From an uncultured Pseudomonadales bacterium (GTDB taxonomy: Bacteria; Pseudomonadota; Gammaproteobacteria; Pseudomonadales; Cellvibrionaceae), in contig CANKXO010000005.1 in assembly GCA_947487765.1 (NCBI GenBank), forward strand, positions 124,001 to 188,000: 64,000 nt of DNA, given 5' to 3'. Of this stretch, positions 57,326 to 64,000 are shown in pieces. A program made the position numbers and the translations under genes. The notes beneath the pieces were generated by a model. That model had not been told where the DNA came from, made no database searches, and saw only the letters and a list, made by a program, of their open reading frames with translations. Numbering within the stretch: position 1 is the first letter of the stretch; every line of letters begins with the position of its first letter.

Positions 57326-59365
57326 ATGAGTCTATGGTTACCTGAAGATAATGCATTTATTGATAACCCAGAACTATTAAAAGATACGCTGTCTCGCTAT
57401 CGGCGGTTACTGAATGGGGGTGGGTACGCATTCTGGGAGTGGGGGTTAACGAATGGCAGTTATCGATGTGGGGGCAGTTTTTGGGAGAAGCTAGGTCATC
57501 AGGACATTGATGCACCACTAACATCGACTGAATTTATTCAAGAATATGTACACCCTGATGATTTTGGGTTTGTTTATAACGCGTTAATGGATCATCTGCG
57601 CCACAATACTCCAGTCGATATTGTTTATCGGATCAGGGCGGCAGATGGCACTTACTGGTGGACACAAGCATCTGCAAGTTCTACACGTGATGGTTCTGGT
57701 CGTGTGACTCATATGACCGGTGTAAATTTTGACCTTTCACATCTAAAAGAAACCGAAAAAGCGCTACGGCTTTCAGAGTCTCGTCATGAGCGTGTGTTGG
57801 CATCATCTAATGATGGTATTTGGGAGTGGTCGGCAACCGACGCCAGTACTAATCCTAAAAAAGCTGGGCGAGTTGGTAAATTCCATACCTCTTACAGCTT
57901 CTGGGAGCATTTAGGCTACAGTGAGGTAGAAATTGACGCCCTACCTGAAAATGAACGTCTATCTATTTGGAAATCCCATATTCATCCTCATGACTTGCAA
58001 AAGCTGCATCATGTTTTAATGAAGCATTTTGTCACGAAGCAGCCGATTGATTTCGAGTATAGAATGTTTGGTGAGAAGGGTAAGATGTTCTGGATGCGCA
58101 CCAGAGGTAATAGTATTTTCAATATTCATGGTCGCATGATTTTGATGTCTGGAATTAACATCAATATTACCCAGCTCAAAGAATCTGAAGAGCGTGTACG
58201 CAAGGCGCGAGATGAAGCTGAAAAGGCTAATCAATCCAAATCAAATTTCCTATCCAGTATAAGCCATGAATTGCGCACGCCTTTAAATGCAATTTTAGGT
58301 TTTTCACGATTGCTTGCAACTGATAAAACACTAAAGCCTACACATATAGAAAATGCAGAGTATATCAACGATGCAGGAAAGCATTTGTTGAGATTGATTA
58401 ATGATGTGTTGGATCTTGCTCAAATTGAAGCAGAGAAATTGTCGTTATCAATGGAAGCTGTATTGCCTGCTCAGTTGGTAGAAGAGAGTTTTAAATACTG
58501 TAAAGCGTCTGCGGAAGAAAATCAGATTTCTTTAATGTTTGATCAACGCCAGGCTCAAAATTTAGTAATTCAAGTTGACCCTATTCGATTGCGTCAGTGC
58601 CTACTGAATTTAATCAGTAATGCGGTGAAGTATAATGTGGCTGGTGGTGAAGTTGTCGTGCATTTTGCTAAAGACAGCCAAAACTTGATTATATCGGTTA
58701 GTGATACTGGTCCGGGTATTCCCGAAGAAAAGCAGTCATCTTTATTTGAGATGTTTAATCGTTTGGGTGCTGAGCGCTCGGCAATTGAGGGTAGTGGTTT
58801 AGGTTTAGTTCTGACGAAACAACTAGCAGCTGCAATGGGTGGAGATTTACTTTATTGTGATGAAAGTGCTCCTGGCGCATGTTTTAAATTATCCTTTCCT
58901 ATCGCTGCTGATGCTAGTTTAAATAAACCTCAAGCGCAGCAGGTCGAAAACGATAAAACTAAAAAAATCGAATTGCTATTTCCTGAATCGAAAAATATTT
59001 TTTATATAGAAGATAACGAGTCAAATATACGGTTGTTGGATGCATGGTTGGAACCGTACTCTCAACTAACGCTTCTTTCTCAAGCAGATCCTTTTTTGGG
59101 GCTTTATGAAATCAGGTCAAAATTACCCGATATGATTTTGCTTGATATTAATTTGCCAGGAATAAGTGGTTACGAAATTTTGAAGGTGCTTAAGCAAGAT
59201 CCTCTTACTTATCATCTACCTGTGGTAGCTTTGTCTGCAAGTGCTATGGCAACAGATGTTGAGAAGGGCTTGAAGATGGGGTTTGATGAATATTTAACGA
59301 AACCGCTAGATATTGATAAGCTTGCTTCCGTATTTAATCGCTTCTTTAGCAGCAAAGCTGCTTAA
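57326..59365 (+). CDS. soluble PAS-PAS hybrid sensor histidine kinase
   Basis: 679 aa, no membrane helix. Two PAS_3-type domains (FWEWGLTNGSYRCGGSFWEK and WWTQASASSTRDGSGRVTHM in the first; FWEHLGYSEVEI and FEYRMFGEKGKMFWMRTRG in the second), H-box SISHELRTPLNAILG with His314, N box LLNLISNAVKYN, G1 VSDTGPGIPEE, G2 GSGLGLVLTKQ, and a receiver domain with Asp607 in LLDINLPGISGYE. No separate output regulator is encoded next to it. It stands alone between secF and suhB, a position not occupied in the usual order. Confidence 0.93.
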   Translation: MSLWLPEDNAFIDNPELLKDTLSRYRRLLNGGGYAFWEWGLTNGSYRCGGSFWEKLGHQDIDAPLTSTEFIQEYVHPDDFGFVYNALMDHLRHNTPVDIVYRIRAADGTYWWTQASASSTRDGSGRVTHMTGVNFDLSHLKETEKALRLSESRHERVLASSNDGIWEWSATDASTNPKKAGRVGKFHTSYSFWEHLGYSEVEIDALPENERLSIWKSHIHPHDLQKLHHVLMKHFVTKQPIDFEYRMFGEKGKMFWMRTRGNSIFNIHGRMILMSGININITQLKESEERVRKARDEAEKANQSKSNFLSSISHELRTPLNAILGFSRLLATDKTLKPTHIENAEYINDAGKHLLRLINDVLDLAQIEAEKLSLSMEAVLPAQLVEESFKYCKASAEENQISLMFDQRQAQNLVIQVDPIRLRQCLLNLISNAVKYNVAGGEVVVHFAKDSQNLIISVSDTGPGIPEEKQSSLFEMFNRLGAERSAIEGSGLGLVLTKQLAAAMGGDLLYCDESAPGACFKLSFPIAADASLNKPQAQQVENDKTKKIELLFPESKNIFYIEDNESNIRLLDAWLEPYSQLTLLSQADPFLGLYEIRSKLPDMILLDINLPGISGYEILKVLKQDPLTYHLPVVALSASAMATDVEKGLKMGFDEYLTKPLDIDKLASVFNRFFSSKAA

Positions 59366-59366
59366 A

Positions 59367-59396
59367 GAGCCTCTATTTAAGAGGCTTTTATTTTTA
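59367..59396. terminator. bidirectional terminator between the hybrid kinase and suhB
   Basis: GAGCCTC, loop tatttaa, GAGGCTT with T-runs on the plus side and A-run (T on the minus strand) on the other side. It serves both convergent genes. Confidence 0.8.
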
Positions 59397-59399
59397 GTT

Positions 59400-60203
59400 C
59401 TATACGTCTTTTAGGTTTTTACCTGTGATGGAGACGAGCGCCTTAAAAACTTTTGCAGGAGCACAGACAATATTGCCTGTTTCCATCATGCTGTTTCCGC
59501 CTTGAAAGTCACTCACAAACCCTCCGGCTTCTTTGACTAATAGAATGCCTGCAGCAATATCCCAAGGTTGTAGTTTCATTTCCCAAAAGCCGTCATAGCG
59601 GCCGGCAGCTACATAAGCAAGGTCCAGTGAGGCTGAGCCCATACGTCGTATCCCAGCACTTTGCTGTTGTAATATGTCTTCCATACTTTGTAAGTAAGGT
59701 GTCAGGTGATCCATTGTTTTCCCATTGAATGGAATGCCTGTAGCGATTAAAGCTCCTGAGAGGCTTTTGCGATCAGAAACGCGAATGCGGCGCCCGTTTA
59801 ACGCAGCTCCTTTACCTCGTGTGGCGGTAAATTCTTCTCGTTTAATTGGGTCAAGTATAACGCCATGTTCTATTTTGCCTTTGTATAAGCAGGCAATAGA
59901 AATTCCGTAGTGAGGGATACCCTTTATAAAGTTTGTGGTGCCATCAATGGGGTCAATAATCCACTCGTAATCAGGATTTTTACCTTCAGTGATACCGCTT
60001 TCTTCGCCATGAAAGCCGTGGTCGGGATACGCTTTGCGCAAGTGGTAAATAATCTCTTTCTCTACCGCTCTATCTACTTCAGTGACATAGTCATTTTTCG
60101 ACTTTTCTTCGATTTGAATAACGTCACGATGTTGTATTGCTTTTTCTAACACTTCAGCGCCTTTACGAGCAGCTCTTAGCGCCATATTCAACATTGGTTC
60201 CAT
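59400..60203 (-). CDS. suhB: inositol-1-monophosphatase SuhB
   Basis: 267 aa, typical length. Metal-site motifs: FHGEESGI, IDPIDGTTNFIKG and WDIAAGILLVKEAGG. In gammaproteobacteria SuhB also joins the NusA-dependent rRNA antitermination complex. Divergent from trmJ. Confidence 0.96.
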   Translation of the reverse strand: MEPMLNMALRAARKGAEVLEKAIQHRDVIQIEEKSKNDYVTEVDRAVEKEIIYHLRKAYPDHGFHGEESGITEGKNPDYEWIIDPIDGTTNFIKGIPHYGISIACLYKGKIEHGVILDPIKREEFTATRGKGAALNGRRIRVSDRKSLSGALIATGIPFNGKTMDHLTPYLQSMEDILQQQSAGIRRMGSASLDLAYVAAGRYDGFWEMKLQPWDIAAGILLVKEAGGFVSDFQGGNSMMETGNIVCAPAKVFKALVSITGKNLKDV

Positions 60204-60388
60204 AGGGAAAACTCACCAGTAAATAGAATAAACAGAGATGATGCTAGATCATTCGGAATGGGCGCGCAGTATAACGGATAGTTTTCGGGTTTTACAGACG
60301 TTAAGTAATGGATGTTAGGGGGTAGGGCATAATCTATTGTAGAATGCGCCGCTTATTTTATCCTCTTACTAATATATACCGTAAAATC

Positions 60389-61210
60389 ATGACCTCAGAT
60401 CAGGCAACCATTACAACAGAATCCCAAGCGATATTGGATAATATACGTATAGTATTAGTTAATACTAGTCATCCTGGGAACATTGGCGCTGTTGCTAGAG
60501 CAATGAAAAATATGGGGCTAAGTCAATTATATTTAGTTGACCCCAAAGAATATCCGTCAGAGCAGGCAGAATGGCGGGCATCAAATGCAGTAGATGTATT
60601 GTCATCAGCACATGTTGTGAATCATTTAGATGAGGCTATTGCAGAATGTGGTCTCGTTATTGGCACCAGCGCCCGTGAGCGTCGTATTCCATGGCCATTA
60701 TTTACCCCTAGAGAATGCGGTGAGCGTTCAATTGTTGAAGCAGCTGAGCATCCAGTAGCCATTGTCTTCGGCCGCGAAGATCGCGGCTTAACCAATGAAG
60801 AGTTACATAAGTGCCATTATCATGTCCATATTCCTTCCAATCCTGAGTACAGCTCACTCAATATTGCTGCTGCCGTTCAGGTGGTTGCGTATGAGCTACG
60901 TGTCACTTGCTTAACGAGTCAGCAGTCGGGTAAGCCATTACACTTTGATGATTGGGATATGCCGCCGGCTAATTCAGAGGCTTTGGAAAATTATTATGAG
61001 CATTTGCAGGAAACCTTACAAAAGCTGAATTTTATCCAGCCGGATAACCCCCGTCAGACAATGACACGATTAAGACGATTATATAATCGCGTACGATTAG
61101 ATGAGATGGAATTGGCAATTATGAGGGGTATGCTGACATCAATTCAAAACTATATCTTTCACACAAATAAGCGAATAGAAAAGCTCGAGTCTGAGAAAGG
61201 GGAGGGTTAA
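60389..61210 (+). CDS. trmJ: tRNA (cytidine/uridine-32-2'-O-)methyltransferase TrmJ
   Basis: About 273 aa from ATG 60389; the frame opens at 60344, but that ATG directly follows a -10-like TAGAAT, so translation probably starts at 60389. SPOUT signatures: IRIVLVNTSHPGNIGAVARA MKN (knot start), VIGTSARERRIPWP and VAIVFGREDRGLTNEEL with SLNIAAAVQ. Methylates position 32 of the tRNA anticodon loop. Upstream of isc, as in Pseudomonas-type genomes, where cysE often lies between but is absent here. Confidence 0.95.
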   Translation: MTSDQATITTESQAILDNIRIVLVNTSHPGNIGAVARAMKNMGLSQLYLVDPKEYPSEQAEWRASNAVDVLSSAHVVNHLDEAIAECGLVIGTSARERRIPWPLFTPRECGERSIVEAAEHPVAIVFGREDRGLTNEELHKCHYHVHIPSNPEYSSLNIAAAVQVVAYELRVTCLTSQQSGKPLHFDDWDMPPANSEALENYYEHLQETLQKLNFIQPDNPRQTMTRLRRLYNRVRLDEMELAIMRGMLTSIQNYIFHTNKRIEKLESEKGEG

Positions 61211-61236
61211 TAAAACCTACTAAAATGCTCTGTTAT

Positions 61237-61269
61237 ATACTTGACTAAAAAAGTAGGTTATTGCACAAT
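61237..61269 (+). promoter_or_regulatory. iscR promoter with overlapping IscR site
   Basis: -35 TTGACT (61241-61246), 17-base spacer, weak -10 CACAAT (61264-61269). The span 61237-61261 (ATACTTGACTA then AAAAAGTAGGTTAT) fits the known type 1 IscR box pattern (ATA..Y.GACT....YAGT....TAT). This gives negative autoregulation by [2Fe-2S]-IscR. Confidence 0.8.
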
Positions 61270-61305
61270 GCGACTAATTGCAGTGTAACAAAGGTCTAAA
61301 AGACT

Positions 61306-61809
61306 ATGCGTTTAACCACAAAAGGCCGCTATGCGGTGACAGCTATGCTCGATCTGGCTATTCATGCTGATAAAGGGCCGGTTAGCTTGGCAGATATATC
61401 TAAGCGACAAGAAATATCGCTGTCATATCTGGAGCAACTGTTTTCGAAATTGCGCAAATCGGATCTAGTGAGCAGTGTTCGAGGTCCTGGGGGCGGCTAT
61501 CAGTTAAGCCGTGCTTTAGACGGCATTTTTGTAGCTCAGATTATTGACGCTGTTAATGAGTCAATCGATGCTACTAATTGTAATGGCAAAGGTAATTGTA
61601 ACAATGGTGAGATCTGTTTGACCCATCATTTGTGGGAAGATCTCAGTGCACAGATACACAATTTTTTGAGCAATATTAGCTTGGCCAATCTTGTTGCACG
61701 TAGAGATGTTAAGGCAGTTTCCGAACGTCAGGATCGCCAGGAGCAAGCAGAAAACTCTGATGAATTAAGCTCGACAATAGATGTTATTTCTTCGTCACAA
61801 CTGATTTAA
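61306..61809 (+). CDS. iscR: Fe-S cluster regulator IscR
   Basis: 167 aa. Rrf2-type winged HTH ([49 protein letters not shown]) and the cluster ligands in [20 protein letters not shown] (three Cys plus His). First gene of the isc operon; represses it when its [2Fe-2S] cluster is filled. Confidence 0.97.
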   Translation: MRLTTKGRYAVTAMLDLAIHADKGPVSLADISKRQEISLSYLEQLFSKLRKSDLVSSVRGPGGGYQLSRALDGIFVAQIIDAVNESIDATNCNGKGNCNNGEICLTHHLWEDLSAQIHNFLSNISLANLVARRDVKAVSERQDRQEQAENSDELSSTIDVISSSQLI

Positions 61810-61845
61810 CTGTAAGGTTTATACTGAAAAAGGTTTATATATAAG

Positions 61846-63066
61846 ATGTCTTTAAAATTACCTATTTACTTTGATTATTCTGCCACTACACCTGTCGACC
61901 CTCGTGTTGCTGAAGCAATGATGAATTGTTTAACAATGGCGGGGAATTTTGGTAACCCTGCATCTCGATCTCACGCATATGGTTGGAAGGCAGAAGAAGC
62001 TGTTGAGGAAGCCCGACAGAATGTTGCAGATTACTTAAATGCCGATGCTCGTGAAATCGTCTGGACGAGTGGCGCAACTGAATCAGATAATTTGGCAATT
62101 AAGGGGCTTGCCCATTTTAATCAAAAACGTGGTAAACATATTATTACCTCTAAAATTGAGCATAAAGCGGTTTTGGATACCTGTCGTCAGTTGGAGAGAG
62201 AAGGGTTTGACGTCACTTATCTGGATCCTGATAGTGATGGTTTAATCGCTCCACAAGTAGTTGCTGACGCCATTCGTGAAGATACAACTGTTGTGTCATT
62301 AATGCATGTTAATAACGAAATAGGTGTTATTAATGATATTGCTGCTATTGGTGAAATTTGCCGCGAGAGAAAAGTCTTTTTCCATGTTGATGCGGCTCAG
62401 AGCCCTGGCAAGTTAGCTATTGATGTTGAAGCGATGAAAATAGATGCAATCTCTCTTTGTGCCCATAAAGTTTATGGCCCGAAAGGTATCGGTGCCCTTT
62501 ATGTTAGACGTAAGCCAAGAGTCAGATTAGAAGCTCAAATTCATGGCGGTGGGCATGAGCGTGGTATGCGTTCTGGTACGTTGCCTACGCACCAAATTGT
62601 TGGTATGGGCGAATCCTTCCGTTTAGCAAAGCTAGAAATGGATCAGGATAGAGAGCATGCGATTAAACTTCGTGATCGCTTTTTGGCTGGTATTAAAGAT
62701 ATGGAAGAAGTTCATATCAATGGCTCATTCGAACAGCGTGTTCCTCATAATATGAATGTTAGCTTTGCTTTCGTCGAAGGTGAATCATTGATTATGTCTT
62801 TGAAGGATTTGGCTGTTTCATCGGGATCTGCTTGTACGTCTGCTAGCTTGGAGCCTTCATATGTGCTACGTGCTTTGGGTTTGAATGATGAGCTTGCTCA
62901 TAGTTCATTACGATTCAGCTTTGGTCGTTTTACAACAGAAGAAGAAGTAGATCATGCTATTGGTCAAGTTCATATGGCTGTGGACAAATTGCGAGAATTA
63001 TCACCACTTTGGGATATGTACAAAGATGGTATTGATTTAAATACGATAGAGTGGGCTGCCCACTAA
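61846..63066 (+). CDS. iscS: cysteine desulfurase IscS
   Basis: 406 aa. PLP-binding lysine in [20 protein letters not shown] (HK), substrate-site block [12 protein letters not shown] and the active-site loop [21 protein letters not shown] with the catalytic Cys. Supplies sulfur for IscU and for tRNA thiolation. 36 bases after iscR. Confidence 0.98.
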   Translation: MSLKLPIYFDYSATTPVDPRVAEAMMNCLTMAGNFGNPASRSHAYGWKAEEAVEEARQNVADYLNADAREIVWTSGATESDNLAIKGLAHFNQKRGKHIITSKIEHKAVLDTCRQLEREGFDVTYLDPDSDGLIAPQVVADAIREDTTVVSLMHVNNEIGVINDIAAIGEICRERKVFFHVDAAQSPGKLAIDVEAMKIDAISLCAHKVYGPKGIGALYVRRKPRVRLEAQIHGGGHERGMRSGTLPTHQIVGMGESFRLAKLEMDQDREHAIKLRDRFLAGIKDMEEVHINGSFEQRVPHNMNVSFAFVEGESLIMSLKDLAVSSGSACTSASLEPSYVLRALGLNDELAHSSLRFSFGRFTTEEEVDHAIGQVHMAVDKLRELSPLWDMYKDGIDLNTIEWAAH

Positions 63067-63104
63067 TTGATTGTTAAATAGATTTTGCTGAGTGGAGAAA
63101 TAGA

Positions 63105-63488
63105 ATGGCTTACAGTGAAAAAGTAATTGATCATTACGAAAACCCTCGTAATGTAGGCAAGTTGGACGATAAGTCAGACAACGTAGGCACTGGTATGGTG
63201 GGTGCTCCCGCGTGCGGTGATGTGATGCGTCTACAAATCCAGGTCAGTGATGAAGGCATTATTGAAGATGCTAAATTCAAGACCTATGGTTGTGGTTCTG
63301 CTATTGCCTCCAGTTCGTTATTAACAGAGTGGGTAAAGGGAAAAACCTTAGATGAAGCGGGCGAAATTAAAAATACGCAAATTGCTGAAGAGCTTGCATT
63401 GCCACCAGTAAAAATTCATTGCTCTGTGCTGGCGGAAGATGCAATCAAAGCTGCAATCACCGACTTGCGTGAAAAGCGAGATCAGTAA
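63105..63488 (+). CDS. iscU: Fe-S cluster scaffold IscU
   Basis: 127 aa. Three cluster cysteines in GAPACGDVM, KTYGCGSAIASSS and PPVKIHCSVLAEDAIKAAI; the LPPVKIHCS motif recognised by HscA is present. 38 bases after iscS. Confidence 0.98.
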   Translation: MAYSEKVIDHYENPRNVGKLDDKSDNVGTGMVGAPACGDVMRLQIQVSDEGIIEDAKFKTYGCGSAIASSSLLTEWVKGKTLDEAGEIKNTQIAEELALPPVKIHCSVLAEDAIKAAITDLREKRDQ

Positions 63489-63577
63489 TCACTGCCTGTT
63501 TAATTTTCAGGGGTGTTTGTGTTTAAAAGTAATGGCGCGAAATGATAATTTAATAATAGCTGGATGAGTTTAATGTT

Positions 63578-63901
63578 ATGGCCTTGTTAATGACTGAGTC
63601 TGCAAAACAGCATATTGCAAAGCAAATGCAAAACCGTGGCAAAGGTCTTGGTATTCGTGTAGGTATTAAAACAGCGGGTTGTTCAGGTTTATCCTACGTA
63701 TTGGAGTTTGTTGATGAGCCAGCAGAAGAAGATGAAGTTTTTGATCAAGGTAGTTTTAGCTTAGTCGTTGACCCTAAAAGTTTGGTTTATCTAGACGGTA
63801 CGGAGTTGGATTTTGTCAAAGAAGGGCTAAATGAAGGCTTTCAATTTAATAATCCAAATATGAAAAGTGAATGTGGTTGTGGTGAAAGTTTTCACGTTTA
63901 A
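63578..63901 (+). CDS. iscA: A-type iron-sulfur carrier IscA
   Basis: 107 aa. A-type carrier signature with one cysteine in [14 protein letters not shown] and the CGCG pair in [11 protein letters not shown]. Transfers clusters from IscU to targets. Confidence 0.97.
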   Translation: MALLMTESAKQHIAKQMQNRGKGLGIRVGIKTAGCSGLSYVLEFVDEPAEEDEVFDQGSFSLVVDPKSLVYLDGTELDFVKEGLNEGFQFNNPNMKSECGCGESFHV

Positions 63902-63927
63902 TTAGTACTATTGATATAGTTTTTACT

Positions 63928-63950
63928 CCGGTGCGTTAGCGCCGGTTTTT
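63928..63950 (+). terminator. terminator-like hairpin between iscA and hscB
   Basis: CCGGTGC, loop gtta, GCGCCGG, then five T. It would lower expression of the downstream hsc genes relative to iscSUA. Confidence 0.75.
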
Positions 63951-63969
63951 GTTTTGATGATGGGTGTTT

Positions 63970-64000
63970 ATGGATTTTTCTCAAAACTATTTTGAGCTCT
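63970..64000 (+). CDS. hscB: co-chaperone HscB, 3' cut by window end
   Basis: Ten codons from ATG 63970 (MDFSQNYFEL) match the N-terminus of HscB J-proteins (N-Y-F-x-L-F). The position after iscA is canonical. Too short for any further reading. Confidence 0.7.
   Translation, partial: MDFSQNYFEL

Overview
The window is a chromosomal segment of an AT-rich gammaproteobacterium. The evidence is the conserved rimP-nusA-infB-rbfA-truB-rpsO-pnp block, a queA-tgt-secD-secF block beside tRNA-Leu, suhB-trmJ, and an iscR-iscS-iscU-iscA-hscB operon. The order tRNA-Leu/queA/tgt/secDF/suhB/trmJ/isc resembles Pseudomonadales/Cellvibrionales-type marine bacteria; I infer that lineage only loosely.

Region 1 (1-11.6 kb) is part of a type III secretion system (T3SS). 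One strand carries sctI (5' cut by the window), sctJ, sctK, sctL, sctN, sctO and a SctP-like gene. Next come a GNAT-type acetyltransferase, an unrecognised 316-aa protein, and a two-component pair (soluble PAS-type kinase plus FixJ/NarL-type regulator), then sctQ-R-S-T. Most genes overlap or nearly touch, so they look co-transcribed. sctU, sctV, sctC and sctD are not in this window.

Region 2 (11.6-16.6 kb) is a string of single genes that look like secreted or surface cargo: a LysM-LysM-GH19-M15 peptidoglycan hydrolase without a Sec signal, a small membrane/exported protein, a glycine-rich 218-aa protein with strong expression signals, a beta-propeller lipoprotein and a 76-aa protein. Three of these genes are preceded by an inverted repeat of the form TTAGGG-N4-CCCTRA. 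This is the 6-4-6 geometry expected for a LuxR/NarL-type DNA-binding domain, so the regulator encoded inside the T3SS operon is the obvious candidate. A T3SS-linked regulon is the most promising undescribed item here.

Region 3 (16.6-26.1 kb) is the translation/RNA-decay block, preceded by a strong promoter and a terminator that leave a roughly 205-nt leader RNA ahead of rimP.

Region 4 (26.1-37.2 kb) is mixed accessory content: a C1q-like plus fibrinogen-like secreted protein, a C39-like/VKOR/thioredoxin membrane protein, rimO, an exported glycerophosphodiesterase, a degenerate REC-GGDEF-EAL protein, an exported FGE/SUMF1-like protein and a PfkB-family kinase.

Region 5 (37.4-50.7 kb) holds PBP1b (mrcB), a TPR lipoprotein, an EamA transporter, a metallophosphoesterase, a CitA/CitB-type two-component system divergent from a tripartite tricarboxylate transporter (tctCBA), a hot-dog thioesterase, and a convergent, overlapping pair of response regulator and 7TM-type histidine kinase.

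Region 6 (51.0-64.0 kb) holds tRNA-Leu(CAA) with unusual neighbouring tandem repeats, queA, tgt, secD, secF (with no yajC), a hybrid histidine kinase, suhB, trmJ and the isc operon with a good IscR/promoter site. hscB is cut by the window end.
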